Positions 16,043 through 24,424 of a stretch of 64,000 nt of DNA are shown one piece after another; position 1 is the first letter of the stretch, and every line of letters begins with the position of its first letter. Made by a program: the position numbers and the translations under genes. The notes beneath the pieces were generated by a model. It was not told the DNA's origin and did not search any database. It worked only from the letters and a program-made list of their open reading frames with translations. Source of the DNA: JAVBRU01 sp031547595 (lineage in GTDB: Bacteria > Bacillota > Clostridia > Christensenellales > Aristaeellaceae); assembly GCA_031547595.1 (NCBI GenBank), contig JAVBRU010000017.1, positions 1 to 64,000 of the forward strand. Direction: 5' to 3'.

Positions 16043-17479
16043 TCAATAGATTTGCAGATAGGGCTTAAGCGGAACAGCCGGTACAGTTTTCAGGCGCAGC
16101 CAGGCGCAGATTTCCAGCAGCTCGTTTTGCACATCGCCCATGGCAACCGGGAAATGGTGCGACAGACCGTGGGCCATCACAGTGTTGAAATAATCCAGTG
16201 CAGACAGAGACTGCCCATTGAGCTGTAAACTGCCCAGCCAGCCGCGGCTGCCAAAGAAGCTTGGCTTTTGCGGGGAAGCGAATGTGCCGCCCGAAACTAG
16301 CAGCGTATCGCATTCTCCTGCCAGACGCCCAATGGTGATGGTGTTTTCGCCAAAGACCATATCCCGGGTAACGCCGCAGCAGTTGGGCGCTTGCCCCGGG
16401 GTGTGCGCTTTGCCGTGGTAATTGACGCCCAGGGAATAGCCCCTGACATCGGCAAACGCTTTTGCGGCGGGCCCGCAGTGCCATAAAAGCAGTGTGTCGT
16501 CCTGAGGATCCACCGCGCTTAAATCCATCAGCATGGTGGACTGCTGGGTGAGCCTTTCCATCAGCAGCATACTGACGGCGCTGAGTGCGTCGCCCTCGCA
16601 GGCGGTGGGGATGCCTGCGTCATTCAGCTTGCCGACCACAGAGCAAACCGAATAATCCAACTGCGATTGATGCTTGGGCCAGCAGCTGACAGCCAGGGCG
16701 TTAAAGTGATTATCGCTGGCAAAGTCCTGATAAGCTTTAAAAAGACGGGCGTTTAACAAATGATGCTTGGCAGATGCCGGGTGCACGCCGCTGGCTTCCT
16801 GCTCGTAAGCTTCTGCCAAAGGCGCCATTTGCGCATCAGTATAGCTTTCGGCCCGCTGCAGGATATCATCGAATTCCGGCAGCCGGTCATATTCCAGCCC
16901 CGGGAAGAGATGCAATAGCTTACGCTCGTCAAAATACAAATCGTTAAACCCCGGCGCGATGCCGCCAATGAGCGCCACCCGCGATTTACGCATGGCCTTG
17001 AGGGCGCGCAGGGCGCGCAGCGTGATTTGCAGCCGGGGGGCAAACAGCGCGCCGTTGCCCTCGCCAAAAAACCACTTGGCGGGGTGATATTCATCGGGAT
17101 AATAAGTTCTGTTAATGGCCTGATACATATTGATGGAGCATAGGGAATTGAGCGGAGCAACGCCGTCGGCAGCGCCCTCGCCAATGGCCCACCAGCCAAG
17201 GGGAAGGTTGCTTTGCACCATCAGCTGTGCCAGCAGTCCGGCGGAAAAGCTGGTGCACTGAACCAACAAGAAGTCTACCTGCTCGCCCTTCATGGCCGCT
17301 ATGGCCTGCTTGGCATCCGGGGGCGTAATGACGGTTTGCGGATACACATAAAGCGCTACTCCCATAGGATCAAGCAGCGCCTGTAAACCGGCGGCTGATT
17401 TTTGATACCGGGCTGCCTTATCCCCCGGGAAGCTGAGCTGGCTCAAGCTGACGAGCCCTATTTTAAATTCCAATGCCAT
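16043..17479 (-). CDS. L-fucose/L-arabinose isomerase-family sugar isomerase
   Basis: This 478-aa protein resembles the Mn-dependent FucI/AraA isomerase superfamily. The N-terminal domain has alternating beta-alpha segments and DFLLVQCTSFSAGLLAQL. The central domain has ALAVSCWPKHQSQ and TACEGDALSAVSMLLM. The C-terminal domain has LLLWHCGPAAKAFA, a pattern seen in the short fucose isomerase-like proteins of gut Clostridia. It probably interconverts an aldose and ketose. It leads the operon isomerase, ROK kinase, GatZ-like, HAD phosphatase, whose genes are spaced 12-21 nt apart. The true substrate is unknown. Confidence 0.82.
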   Translation of the reverse strand: MALEFKIGLVSLSQLSFPGDKAARYQKSAAGLQALLDPMGVALYVYPQTVITPPDAKQAIAAMKGEQVDFLLVQCTSFSAGLLAQLMVQSNLPLGWWAIGEGAADGVAPLNSLCSINMYQAINRTYYPDEYHPAKWFFGEGNGALFAPRLQITLRALRALKAMRKSRVALIGGIAPGFNDLYFDERKLLHLFPGLEYDRLPEFDDILQRAESYTDAQMAPLAEAYEQEASGVHPASAKHHLLNARLFKAYQDFASDNHFNALAVSCWPKHQSQLDYSVCSVVGKLNDAGIPTACEGDALSAVSMLLMERLTQQSTMLMDLSAVDPQDDTLLLWHCGPAAKAFADVRGYSLGVNYHGKAHTPGQAPNCCGVTRDMVFGENTITIGRLAGECDTLLVSGGTFASPQKPSFFGSRGWLGSLQLNGQSLSALDYFNTVMAHGLSHHFPVAMGDVQNELLEICAWLRLKTVPAVPLKPYLQIY

Positions 17480-17513
17480 CCACTCCTCTGTGTTTCAATA
17501 TTGAGCAAATTGA

Positions 17514-17529
17514 TTGCACAAATGTGCAA
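17514..17529. promoter_or_regulatory. Inverted repeat TTGCACAAATGTGCAA before the isomerase operon
   Basis: This is a 7-2-7 inverted repeat 35 nt before the isomerase start. The core GCACAAATGTGC recurs at 23454-23465 upstream of the importer operon. It is a candidate operator for the PocR-domain AraC regulator encoded at 23476-24318. Confidence 0.5.
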
Positions 17530-17571
17530 GATATGGGTATAACCAACCCAATTGAAGATACAGTCAGATGA

Positions 17572-18498
17572 TCAGACCCAGCCGGGCAGCAGCCAGGTTT
17601 GCCGATCGGTATAATCAGGATAAATCGTGCTGACAAAATGCAGCTGCCCGTAAATATCATTGCCCATCAGATAGCCAAACCCCAAAGCGGCGATGGCCCA
17701 CCAGATATCCGGCGTGTCGTTATCCCGGGCCAGGGTTTCTACATAATATTTATATTGCCCATGGGCGGCACGCTGGAAAGAAATAAGGTCGGGCCGGTTT
17801 TTGATGCTGAATTCCGTGCCGCGCAGTGCGGGCGGCATGCCATGCTGACGGAGCGCTTCAATGGAGGAATTCCGGGCGGCAGGGTCTCTCGAATCAGAAA
17901 AGAAATAGGGTGCCGCGCCATAACGCTGCATCATAGCACACTGGATGGCATAAGCCCGCTGCGGCGAATAAACATAGGGAACTAATATGGTTTCAAAAGC
18001 CTCGTGCTTTTCAATGAGGGGCTGGATGTCCTGTTCCCAATCAAAATTCTTGTCTTTATCCAGGGTGATAAAGGCCCTGTTTTTACACGCGCGGATCAAA
18101 TCCTCCAGGCAAGGGATGTGGCTTTCGCAGGGAAAGCCATCCTTGCCCTTCAGCCGCAGGCAGCGCAGCTGTTCATACGTCCAGTCGCAGATCATCGGGG
18201 AGGAGGGCAGGCCGTTTTGCCCTTTCTTTTCCGCCCAATCGGTGGTGCGTAAAAGGCTGGCGTCGTGCATGATGATCATCACCTGGTCCTTGGAGCGCTG
18301 AAGATCGGTCTCCACAATATCCACGCCTGCGTCCAGCACGCTGTTGCAGCCCTCGATGGAGTTTTCGGGGAATATCCGATTGTTATCGCCCCGATGGCCC
18401 ACCACCATCAAGCGGGTGGCCGGCTGATAAAAGGCCTCCTTTTTTTCTTCCCAGCAGCACATATCGGGCCGGTTTACAGGGTTTTGGGTGGTATCCAT
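17572..18498 (-). CDS. Glycerophosphodiester phosphodiesterase family protein (GDPD1)
   Basis: This 308-aa GDPD-type TIM barrel has catalytic motifs GHRGDNN (~36), FPENSIEG, DIVETDLQRSKD and MIIMHDASL, so the metal- and phosphate-binding residues are intact. There is no signal peptide, so it is cytoplasmic. The N-terminal signature RPDMCCWEEKKEAF, 14 residues before HRGDN, recurs in the tail of the solute-binding protein upstream of GDPD2. It starts 7 nt after GDPD2 and ends 93 nt before the isomerase. It probably hydrolyses an imported glycerophospho-sugar or similar phosphodiester. Confidence 0.88.
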   Translation of the reverse strand: MDTTQNPVNRPDMCCWEEKKEAFYQPATRLMVVGHRGDNNRIFPENSIEGCNSVLDAGVDIVETDLQRSKDQVMIIMHDASLLRTTDWAEKKGQNGLPSSPMICDWTYEQLRCLRLKGKDGFPCESHIPCLEDLIRACKNRAFITLDKDKNFDWEQDIQPLIEKHEAFETILVPYVYSPQRAYAIQCAMMQRYGAAPYFFSDSRDPAARNSSIEALRQHGMPPALRGTEFSIKNRPDLISFQRAAHGQYKYYVETLARDNDTPDIWWAIAALGFGYLMGNDIYGQLHFVSTIYPDYTDRQTWLLPGWV

Positions 18499-18504
18499 CG
18501 TTTT

Positions 18505-19323
18505 TTATATCCCTTCATTGTCTATTGCACTATAATCAGGATAGCTGCTCATCATAAAATCCAGCTGATCATATACCTTGTTGCCCATCAAATAGCCGCA
18601 GCCCATTTCATACAGTGCCTGCCACGCGGCCTCATGGTCATGGTCTGCCTTCAATGTTTCGGCATACCATTTTGCGCCGCTGCCAGACACCCTGGCAAAA
18701 TAACCATCCGGCGCTGCAGGATCAAATTCCACGCCCCGCAGGTTGAGCGGCAGCTGATTTTCCAGGAGTGCTGAACGTGATTGCTCTTCCTTTGCCGCCG
18801 AGCGCGCATCGGCAAAATAGTATGCCTTGCTGCCCAGCTCGCGTAGCGCCTTATCGATTGCTGCCGCCTTTTCTACCGGGTAGGTATAGGGCACCAGCAC
18901 CGTTTCATAGGCCTGGCATTTTTCCAGCAGCGGCATGATATCCTGATCCCAATCGAAATTCTGCATCTTGTCCAGCGTGATGAAGGCGCGGCCTTTGCAA
19001 ACCTGAATCAAATCCTCCAGCCGGGGAATGGCGTAGCCGGTAGGCTCGCCCGCGCGGCTGACCAGGCACAGGCTTGTCAGCTCGTCATAGGTCCAGTCGC
19101 AAATGTTCTTGCTGGTGGGCAGCCCGTTTGTGCCGCGCATGTCAAACCAATTGGTGGTGCGGTATAGTGTGTCGTCATGCATGAGGATCAGCACGCCGTC
19201 TTTGGTCTTTTGCACATCTGTTTCGATGATATCGGCCCCGGCCATGATCACGCTCAGGCAGCCCTCGATGGAGTTTTCGGGGTAATAGAAGCCGTTATCG
19301 CCGCGGTGGGCGACGATCATCAT
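18505..19323 (-). CDS. Glycerophosphodiester phosphodiesterase family protein (GDPD2)
   Basis: This is a paralogue of GDPD1 with intact motifs AHRGDNG, YPENSIEGC, DIIETDVQKTKD and LILMHDDTL, about 272 aa from the ATG at 19323. That ATG overlaps the solute-binding protein's stop as ATGA, so coupled translation starting MMIVAHRGD is one option. However, this frame stays open upstream (GRKKNSFDDPHGR), and joining it to the binding-protein frame at an A9 run recreates RPDM-x2-W-x-EKK at the same spacing as in GDPD1. It may therefore be the C-terminal half of a frameshifted or slippage-dependent fusion. Activity in either form is plausible. Confidence 0.85.
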   Translation of the reverse strand: MMIVAHRGDNGFYYPENSIEGCLSVIMAGADIIETDVQKTKDGVLILMHDDTLYRTTNWFDMRGTNGLPTSKNICDWTYDELTSLCLVSRAGEPTGYAIPRLEDLIQVCKGRAFITLDKMQNFDWDQDIMPLLEKCQAYETVLVPYTYPVEKAAAIDKALRELGSKAYYFADARSAAKEEQSRSALLENQLPLNLRGVEFDPAAPDGYFARVSGSGAKWYAETLKADHDHEAAWQALYEMGCGYLMGNKVYDQLDFMMSSYPDYSAIDNEGI

Positions 19324-21221
19324 GCGCCCATGGGGGTCATCAAAGCTGTTTTTTTTTCTGCCCAATCCAGCATATCGGGGCGCACAGTGCGCTCGGCCGC
19401 CCAAAGCGGTGTAAAGAGTGAAGGATCACGGATGTAGTCCTTAGTAGTAAGGCCCGAGGCGCCCTTTGGCGCCTCGGAGGTGTCCATAGAATCATTCAAT
19501 GCGTCCTGGTACGTGGCATAGGCATCCACGTAAATTTGCTTGTAAGCGTCCACATTCAGGCGCTTCAGGTCTGCCTGGAAGGCCGCCCATTCTGTTTCGT
19601 TCAATTCGCGGGTGCCCACGATGAACTTGGCCACCTCGCTGGAGACATAGGTGGAAATGGCAGAGGCAAGCTCGCTGGCCCGGGTGGCATCGGCATCACT
19701 CAGCCACAATATGGAGGGATAGCCGTTCACGGTGTAGGGGCCTACATTTTCCAGCGTGGATACGTAGATGGGTGTGCCGTTCTCCATGAAGATGATCTCC
19801 ATGCCAGCCACGCTGAGCATGGTTTGCAGGTTACCGCTGCGTTTGTCGTAGGTATAAGCCATAGGCCCCATGCGGCTGCCAAAGCGCAGGTTGTTGAAGC
19901 AGTTGGTCTGGAAGCCGCGGAACTTAGCCGTCACGTCGGCATAGCGCCCGGTGCCGCCATCTTCCACGCTGAGCTGGTCGGGGTTGAGGAATTTCTGCTC
20001 TTCCTCGCTCCAAACCAGGCCGCTGACCAAGCCCAGGGTGTCTTCACCCGCCACGGGGCCTTCCCACATGTAGATGGAGCCTTCATCCGTATAGAACCAA
20101 TCCAGCAGTTTGCAGATCAGCTCGGCATGCTCGGTATCCGCAGACACCGCAATGCCGCCCACGACGACAGAGGAGTTGGATGCCCATTCGGCTTTTTCGT
20201 GCTGGGCGCTGGTCAAGGGGGAGATGGCGGCATAGTTGGTTTCTTCCGCCTCCGCGCCCACGAAATAGCTGGGGCGTTCAGACATGAACAGCACATCACC
20301 GGCGGCAAACTGTGCTGTTACCTTTTCCTTTGCCATGGTGAAGAAGTCTTCGTTGATAATGCCATCTGCATAGTACTGGCGCATGGTTTGCAGATAGTCA
20401 TAGTACACATCCTCCATCACGGGGATGACGACCTCGCCATTGCGCATGGCGGCGTTGACGCCTGTCTGATTGGTTTTGCCGGTGGTCAGGAAGCCATAGG
20501 CGTTCAGGATCAGATGGCGCGGGTCATAATCGCCTTCCGAGCCGCCCAGCGGCGCGCTGTTGGGCTTTTGCGCCTTGAAGGCATAGAGCAAGGTGTTTAG
20601 CTCATCGAGCGTCTTGGGCATTTCATACCCATTCGCTGTCATCCATGCTGTGTCCAGAAAACCAATGCTGTTGGTCTGGTTGGTGTCCACATAGTTGAAC
20701 AGCCGGGGCAGGCCGTAAATAGCGCCGGTTTGCGAGGTGCACAGCGCTTTGTATTCAGGGTACTGCTCAAACCAGAAGCTGAGGGCGGGCATGGTTTCTT
20801 CGTTGATGTAGGGGCTGAAATCCAATAGCTGCCCTTCCAGATCGCCGTACCGGACCATCAGTGCTGTGGAGAAGTTGAGGGCGAAAAGGATATCCGGCAG
20901 CTCATCGCCCACAAACATCAGGCTTCTGCGCTCCGATACCGCACTGGCTGGAATCATGTCGAATTCCAGGGTGATGCCGGTATGCTTTTTGATGTAGGCG
21001 GCGATCCAGGAGTTGGTCATGTCGCCGCCTGTGCTTTCGTTGTATACGGCGGCCACTTTCAGGGTGACACCCTCGCCATCGGCAAGGAACTTGCGTGTTT
21101 TGTACGCGTCCAGGTATTCCGGCAGCTCCATGGGCTCGCCCGCCGGCTCGGTTTCGAGTGCCTGGGCGGCGGTGCCCAGCAAAAGCAACAGGGCCAGCAA
21201 AAGGGACAAGGTCTTTCTCAT
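19320..21221 (-). CDS. LplA-like extracellular solute-binding protein
   Basis: This 633-aa carbohydrate-type binding protein has a signal peptide (MRKTLSLLLALLLLLGTAAQA) with no lipobox Cys. A family-1 binding fold follows, with motifs such as ISPLTSAQHEKAEW, SVVVGGIAVSADTEHAE, LLDWFYTDEGSIYMWEGP and AYKQIYVDAYATYQDAL near the natural end. The last 55 residues, starting MDTSEAPKG, are extra and contain RPDMLDWAEKK, the signature found at the start of GDPD1. So the gene seems fused to the former 5' end of GDPD2. It is third in the operon after two LplB/LplC-like permeases (RBS AAAGGAG). Confidence 0.88.
   Translation of the reverse strand: MRKTLSLLLALLLLLGTAAQALETEPAGEPMELPEYLDAYKTRKFLADGEGVTLKVAAVYNESTGGDMTNSWIAAYIKKHTGITLEFDMIPASAVSERRSLMFVGDELPDILFALNFSTALMVRYGDLEGQLLDFSPYINEETMPALSFWFEQYPEYKALCTSQTGAIYGLPRLFNYVDTNQTNSIGFLDTAWMTANGYEMPKTLDELNTLLYAFKAQKPNSAPLGGSEGDYDPRHLILNAYGFLTTGKTNQTGVNAAMRNGEVVIPVMEDVYYDYLQTMRQYYADGIINEDFFTMAKEKVTAQFAAGDVLFMSERPSYFVGAEAEETNYAAISPLTSAQHEKAEWASNSSVVVGGIAVSADTEHAELICKLLDWFYTDEGSIYMWEGPVAGEDTLGLVSGLVWSEEEQKFLNPDQLSVEDGGTGRYADVTAKFRGFQTNCFNNLRFGSRMGPMAYTYDKRSGNLQTMLSVAGMEIIFMENGTPIYVSTLENVGPYTVNGYPSILWLSDADATRASELASAISTYVSSEVAKFIVGTRELNETEWAAFQADLKRLNVDAYKQIYVDAYATYQDALNDSMDTSEAPKGASGLTTKDYIRDPSLFTPLWAAERTVRPDMLDWAEKKTALMTPMGA
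19349..19357 (-). other. A9 homopolymer, candidate -1 slippage or indel site
   Basis: On the minus strand the binding-protein frame reads GCA GAA AAA AAA ACA. A -1 shift or one added A gives GAA AAA AAA AAC AGC TTT, which enters the GDPD2 frame without a stop and restores a block that aligns with GDPD1 residue for residue in spacing. Confidence 0.55.
19454..19477 (-). other. Strong RNA hairpin inside the binding-protein tail
   Basis: A perfect 10-bp GC-rich stem (CCGAGGCGCC with GGCGCCTCGG) and a 4-nt loop lie within the coding region, ~100 nt before the A9 run. No T-tract follows, so it does not look like a complete terminator. It may mark an old gene junction or tune expression between the binding protein and GDPD2. 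Confidence 0.5.
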
Positions 21222-21273
21222 TGTGATATTCTCCTTTCTTCTTATGGAATAAGCAGCACTGTGCCGCCTATTA

Positions 21274-22188
21274 TCAGCCTTTCAGGGAACCGATCATCAC
21301 GCCCTTTACGAAGTACTTTTGCACAAAGGGGTAGGCCAGCAAAAGCGGCGCGGAGGAAATGAATATGAGCGCGTATTTCATGGTCTGGGCGATATAGGAC
21401 ATGTGCACATAATAAGCGGTCATATCCTCTGCGGTGCCTGTGTCTTCCAATAGTGAAATGGCGTTTTGGTTAAGCAGCAGGATATTGCGCAGCACCAGCT
21501 GCAACGGTGCGTATTCCGGTTTTGAGGTGTAGATCAAGGCATTAAAATAGCTATTCCACCGGCCGGTGGCGAAAAAGAGCACCAGCACGGCCAGGATGGG
21601 CTTGGCCAGGGGCAGCGCAATACGAAAGAAGGTGTCAAAATCGCTGGCTCCGTCAATTTTAGCGCTTTCATAGATTTCCTGAGGAATGGAGTTTTGAAAA
21701 TAAGTGCGGGTGACAATGGCGTAGTATAGGCTGAGGGAGCCCATCACAATCAGGGTATAAGGCTGATTGATGAGATTGTATGCTTTCATTTGCAGATAGG
21801 TGGGCACAAGCCCGCCGCCAAAGTACATGGGGATCAGGAAAAACCAGGCGAAGAATTTTTGCCCTGGCAGCCCGCGCTTGCTGCGCGCGTAGGCCATGGG
21901 CACAGTCAGCAGCAAAGTGAGCAGCGTGCCCAGCACGGTGTAAATAATAGAGTTGCGGTATCCGGTCCAGATCTGACTGTTCTTCATCACATTCTGGTAG
22001 GCTTCCAGGCTGAAACCCTTGGGCAGCAGTGTGATTTGCCCCATGGCCACCATCTCAGGCTCCGAAATCGATGCAATAATGGTGAAATACAGCGGGTACA
22101 GCGTAATCAGCAGAATGACGATCATGATTGTGATATTCACGCTGTCAAAAACCCGGTCTGCGCGAGATCTTTTGATGACGCTCATCAT
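21274..22188 (-). CDS. LplC-like ABC sugar permease
   Basis: This ~304-aa inner-membrane permease of the CUT1 type has six membrane segments, starting DSVNITIMIVILLITLYPLYFT. The EAA loop reads EIYESAKIDGASDFDTFFRIALPLAKP, with the conserved Gly that contacts the ATPase. It ends with the family's hydrophobic tail LLAYPFVQKYFVKGVMIGSL. Tandem ATGs (22188 and 22185) are both possible starts behind AGGAGG. It partners the LplB-like permease 9 nt upstream. Confidence 0.9.
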   Translation of the reverse strand: MMSVIKRSRADRVFDSVNITIMIVILLITLYPLYFTIIASISEPEMVAMGQITLLPKGFSLEAYQNVMKNSQIWTGYRNSIIYTVLGTLLTLLLTVPMAYARSKRGLPGQKFFAWFFLIPMYFGGGLVPTYLQMKAYNLINQPYTLIVMGSLSLYYAIVTRTYFQNSIPQEIYESAKIDGASDFDTFFRIALPLAKPILAVLVLFFATGRWNSYFNALIYTSKPEYAPLQLVLRNILLLNQNAISLLEDTGTAEDMTAYYVHMSYIAQTMKYALIFISSAPLLLAYPFVQKYFVKGVMIGSLKG

Positions 22189-22197
22189 GCCGCCTCC

Positions 22198-23133
22198 TTA
22201 CAAAATACTAATTTCCGAAACCTTCTTGGCAATGGTGTTGACCATCAGCAGGAGCACAATGTTGATCACTGTGTTAAACAGTGATATGGCTGCGGAATAT
22301 GAAAATTGTGAATTACGTAGGCCGGTTTGGTATACATAGGTGGAAATGACCTGCGAAGCGTCCAGATTTAAGGAGTTTTGAAGCAGGTACACTTTTTCAA
22401 AGCCCACCGACAGCACATCCCCGCAACGCAGGATCAGCATGATGATCACCGTGGGCAAAATGGTGGGCAAGTTGATATGCCAAATGATCTTCATCCGTGT
22501 GGCACCGTCAATGTAGGCGGCCTCATGCAGCTCTGGAGAGACACCGGCCAAAGCAGACAGGTAGATGATAGCGTTCCAGCCCAGGCCCTGCCACACCCCG
22601 CTCCAGACATAAATCGAAGAAAACGCTGCCGGATTGGCCAGAAAATTCTGGCGGCTGCCCCCCAAGGCGGCCACCAGATGATTGATCACGCCGTTGTTTT
22701 TATCCAGAAACAGCGTGACCATAGAACAGATCACCACAGTAGAAATAAAGTGAGGCGCGTAGGTGATCATCTGTACCGTCTTTTTGAAGCGCAGGTGGGT
22801 CAGCTCGTTCATCATGAGCGCAAAAATCACCGATAGGGGAAAGGTGGCCAGCGAATATAGGCTGATGACGATGGTATTGAGCATGATGCGGCCAAAGTAG
22901 GGATACTCGATAAATTTGATGAAGTGCTGCAGCCCCACCCATGGGCTGCCCCAGATGCCTTTTCTGGATGAAAACTCTTTGAAGGCAATTTGCACGCCAT
23001 ACATAGGCGCATACATAAACATGCAAGCATAAATGAACGCTGGCAGAATCAGTACGTAAAGCTGCCAGGATTGCAATATGGTTTTTCCAAGCCTTTTTCG
23101 CCGTAGCGCCGGAACGGGCAACTGATTCAACAT
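22198..23133 (-). CDS. LplB-like ABC sugar permease
   Basis: This ~311-aa CUT1 permease has six membrane segments. Family motifs are YVLILPAFIYACMFMYAPMYGVQIAFKEF and the EAA loop ELHEAAYIDGATRMKIIWHINLP. The start at 23133 (MLNQLPVPAL) has AAAGGA 6 nt upstream; the frame is open to 23208 with several Met codons, so the N terminus is uncertain. It is the first gene of the operon LplB-like, LplC-like, binding protein, GDPD2, GDPD1. No ATPase gene is in the operon. Confidence 0.88.
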   Translation of the reverse strand: MLNQLPVPALRRKRLGKTILQSWQLYVLILPAFIYACMFMYAPMYGVQIAFKEFSSRKGIWGSPWVGLQHFIKFIEYPYFGRIMLNTIVISLYSLATFPLSVIFALMMNELTHLRFKKTVQMITYAPHFISTVVICSMVTLFLDKNNGVINHLVAALGGSRQNFLANPAAFSSIYVWSGVWQGLGWNAIIYLSALAGVSPELHEAAYIDGATRMKIIWHINLPTILPTVIIMLILRCGDVLSVGFEKVYLLQNSLNLDASQVISTYVYQTGLRNSQFSYSAAISLFNTVINIVLLLMVNTIAKKVSEISIL

Positions 23134-23286
23134 AATCATTCCTTTGCAGTAAGATTTGCTGTTCTTAAGCATAGTATAAATACCTTTCAAGAAAAAAGCG
23201 ATATACAATCCTTCATAATGCTTGTACTATTGTGCATTAATTATTGATGCGTCGATATTTGATTCTATATAATATCATCAGGCAAG

Positions 23287-23308
23287 AAAAAAGCAGCCCA
23301 TAGGCTGC
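23287..23308 (-). terminator. Terminator after the PocR/AraC gene
   Basis: A 6-bp stem (GCAGCC/GGCTGC) and 4-nt loop are followed by six T on the minus strand, 168 nt past the regulator stop. The rest of the gap 23209-23475 holds a GCACAAATGTGC repeat and no convincing gene. Confidence 0.6.
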
Positions 23309-23453
23309 CGCAAGTAAAAGATAGATTAAATGATTGTTTATTTCTCGTAAACTACATGGACGGGAAAATAAATGCGGTTTTCCGGCCCAAAAGACCGTAT
23401 GACGCATAGGGATATATGCTGGTGCAATAAAGAAGAAAGATTCGTTTTTAAAG

Positions 23454-23465
23454 GCACAAATGTGC
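23454..23465. promoter_or_regulatory. GCACAAATGTGC inverted repeat, second copy
   Basis: This is a 5-2-5 inverted repeat identical to the core at 17514-17529, here 321 nt before the LplB-like start. TGTGCATTAA at 23231 nearer the importer promoter looks like another half-site. It is a candidate binding site for the neighbouring AraC regulator. Confidence 0.45.
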
Positions 23466-23475
23466 ATTGCACTCC

Positions 23476-24318
23476 TCACTCCGCAAGCCTGCGCAAGTAG
23501 CTTTCCGGTGAGACGCCCTCCAGGTTCTTAAATACGCGCGAGCAATAAGATACACTGGAGAAACCATACATTTCGGCGGATTCCTGCAATGATTTGCCGG
23601 AAACCAGCGCCTGCTTAACGGCGTCGATGCGCTTGCGGTTGACCAGCTTAATAACCGAGGTGTTCATTTCGGCGCGGATATAATGGCATAGCTTGGAGCG
23701 GCTGATAAATAGCGCGCTAGAGATGGTATTCAGGTTCAAGGGGTCTGCCAGATGCTCATCCACGTATTTTTCGATCTTGGCCAGCAGCGGCGGCTCAATC
23801 AGGCGCACCATGCCATTGAGGTAGGTATAGCAGGCAACGGCCTCCAGCATGCGGGCGGCGCAAAGCATGCTGGCATGGCTCATCCGGGGCAGGGCTTGAT
23901 AGGCCAGGAATAAGTCCTGGGGGTTCAGGCCAAATGCCTGGAACTTTTCCAGGTAATGCTTCATCTCCTGTGGGTCGGTTTCCATCAGCTGCACCTGCCC
24001 GATCATCAAAAAGCCTAGCAAATTGCCATTTTGCAGCACGGGGTGAACGTATTCCTCCAGGCCGGCATGGCAGGTGAAAATATGCATTTTGCTGGTGTTT
24101 TTGACAATCTGAATAGCCTGTTGATCGCACTCGCTGCAACAGGCGTGCAAATCCTTATGGCTTTTTACCAGCGAACAGAATTCCGAATCGTCTTTGTCTG
24201 CACAAACGACGCTGCGCTTGCCATCGGGCAACCAAAAGGTGATTCTTACGCCAGTTACTTCGTAAAAATCCCGCAGAAGCCGCGTCAGTTTTGCCTTGTT
24301 GACCGATGCGTTTTCCAT
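23476..24318 (-). CDS. AraC-family regulator with PocR ligand-binding domain
   Basis: This 280-aa transcription factor has an N-terminal PocR domain (residues ~1-165) with its Cys cluster (EFCSLVKSH, HACCSECD, FTCHAGLEEYVHPV) and GFLMIGQVQL. The C-terminal AraC domain (~185-280) has two helix-turn-helix units (LNTISSALFISRSKLCHYI and SLQESAEMYGFSSVSYCSRVFK). The start at 24318 (MENASVNKAK) has GGAGG upstream. PocR domains sense small metabolites such as propanediol-like compounds. Standing between the importer operon and GDPD3, it is the likely activator of this catabolic locus. Confidence 0.88.
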   Translation of the reverse strand: MENASVNKAKLTRLLRDFYEVTGVRITFWLPDGKRSVVCADKDDSEFCSLVKSHKDLHACCSECDQQAIQIVKNTSKMHIFTCHAGLEEYVHPVLQNGNLLGFLMIGQVQLMETDPQEMKHYLEKFQAFGLNPQDLFLAYQALPRMSHASMLCAARMLEAVACYTYLNGMVRLIEPPLLAKIEKYVDEHLADPLNLNTISSALFISRSKLCHYIRAEMNTSVIKLVNRKRIDAVKQALVSGKSLQESAEMYGFSSVSYCSRVFKNLEGVSPESYLRRLAE

Positions 24319-24357
24319 GCCTTTTTCCTCCAAGAGCAGCCGTATACACGTCAATCA

Positions 24358-24385
24358 GTATAGCAAATTACATAGTAAAAAGCAA
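24358..24385 (-). promoter_or_regulatory. Promoter of the PocR/AraC regulator gene
   Basis: On the minus strand TTGCTT, a 17-nt spacer and an extended TGC-TATACT -10 lie 40 nt before the start at 24318. The -35 overlaps the terminator stem of the upstream gene. Confidence 0.6.
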
Positions 24386-24402
24386 CGGGCTGCACCCGTT
24401 GC
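24377..24402 (-). terminator. Terminator after GDPD3
   Basis: A perfect 8-bp stem (GCAACGGG with CCCGTTGC), 5-nt loop and TTTTTA tail on the minus strand lie 23 nt past the GDPD3 stop. Confidence 0.75.
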
Positions 24403-24424
24403 GATAGTAGGGAGTATATGGTAA

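Noticed and set aside
23237..23479. 80-aa minus-strand frame after the AraC regulator
   Set aside because: It spans a terminator hairpin, has no ribosome site and has no recognisable domain. The region looks regulatory.
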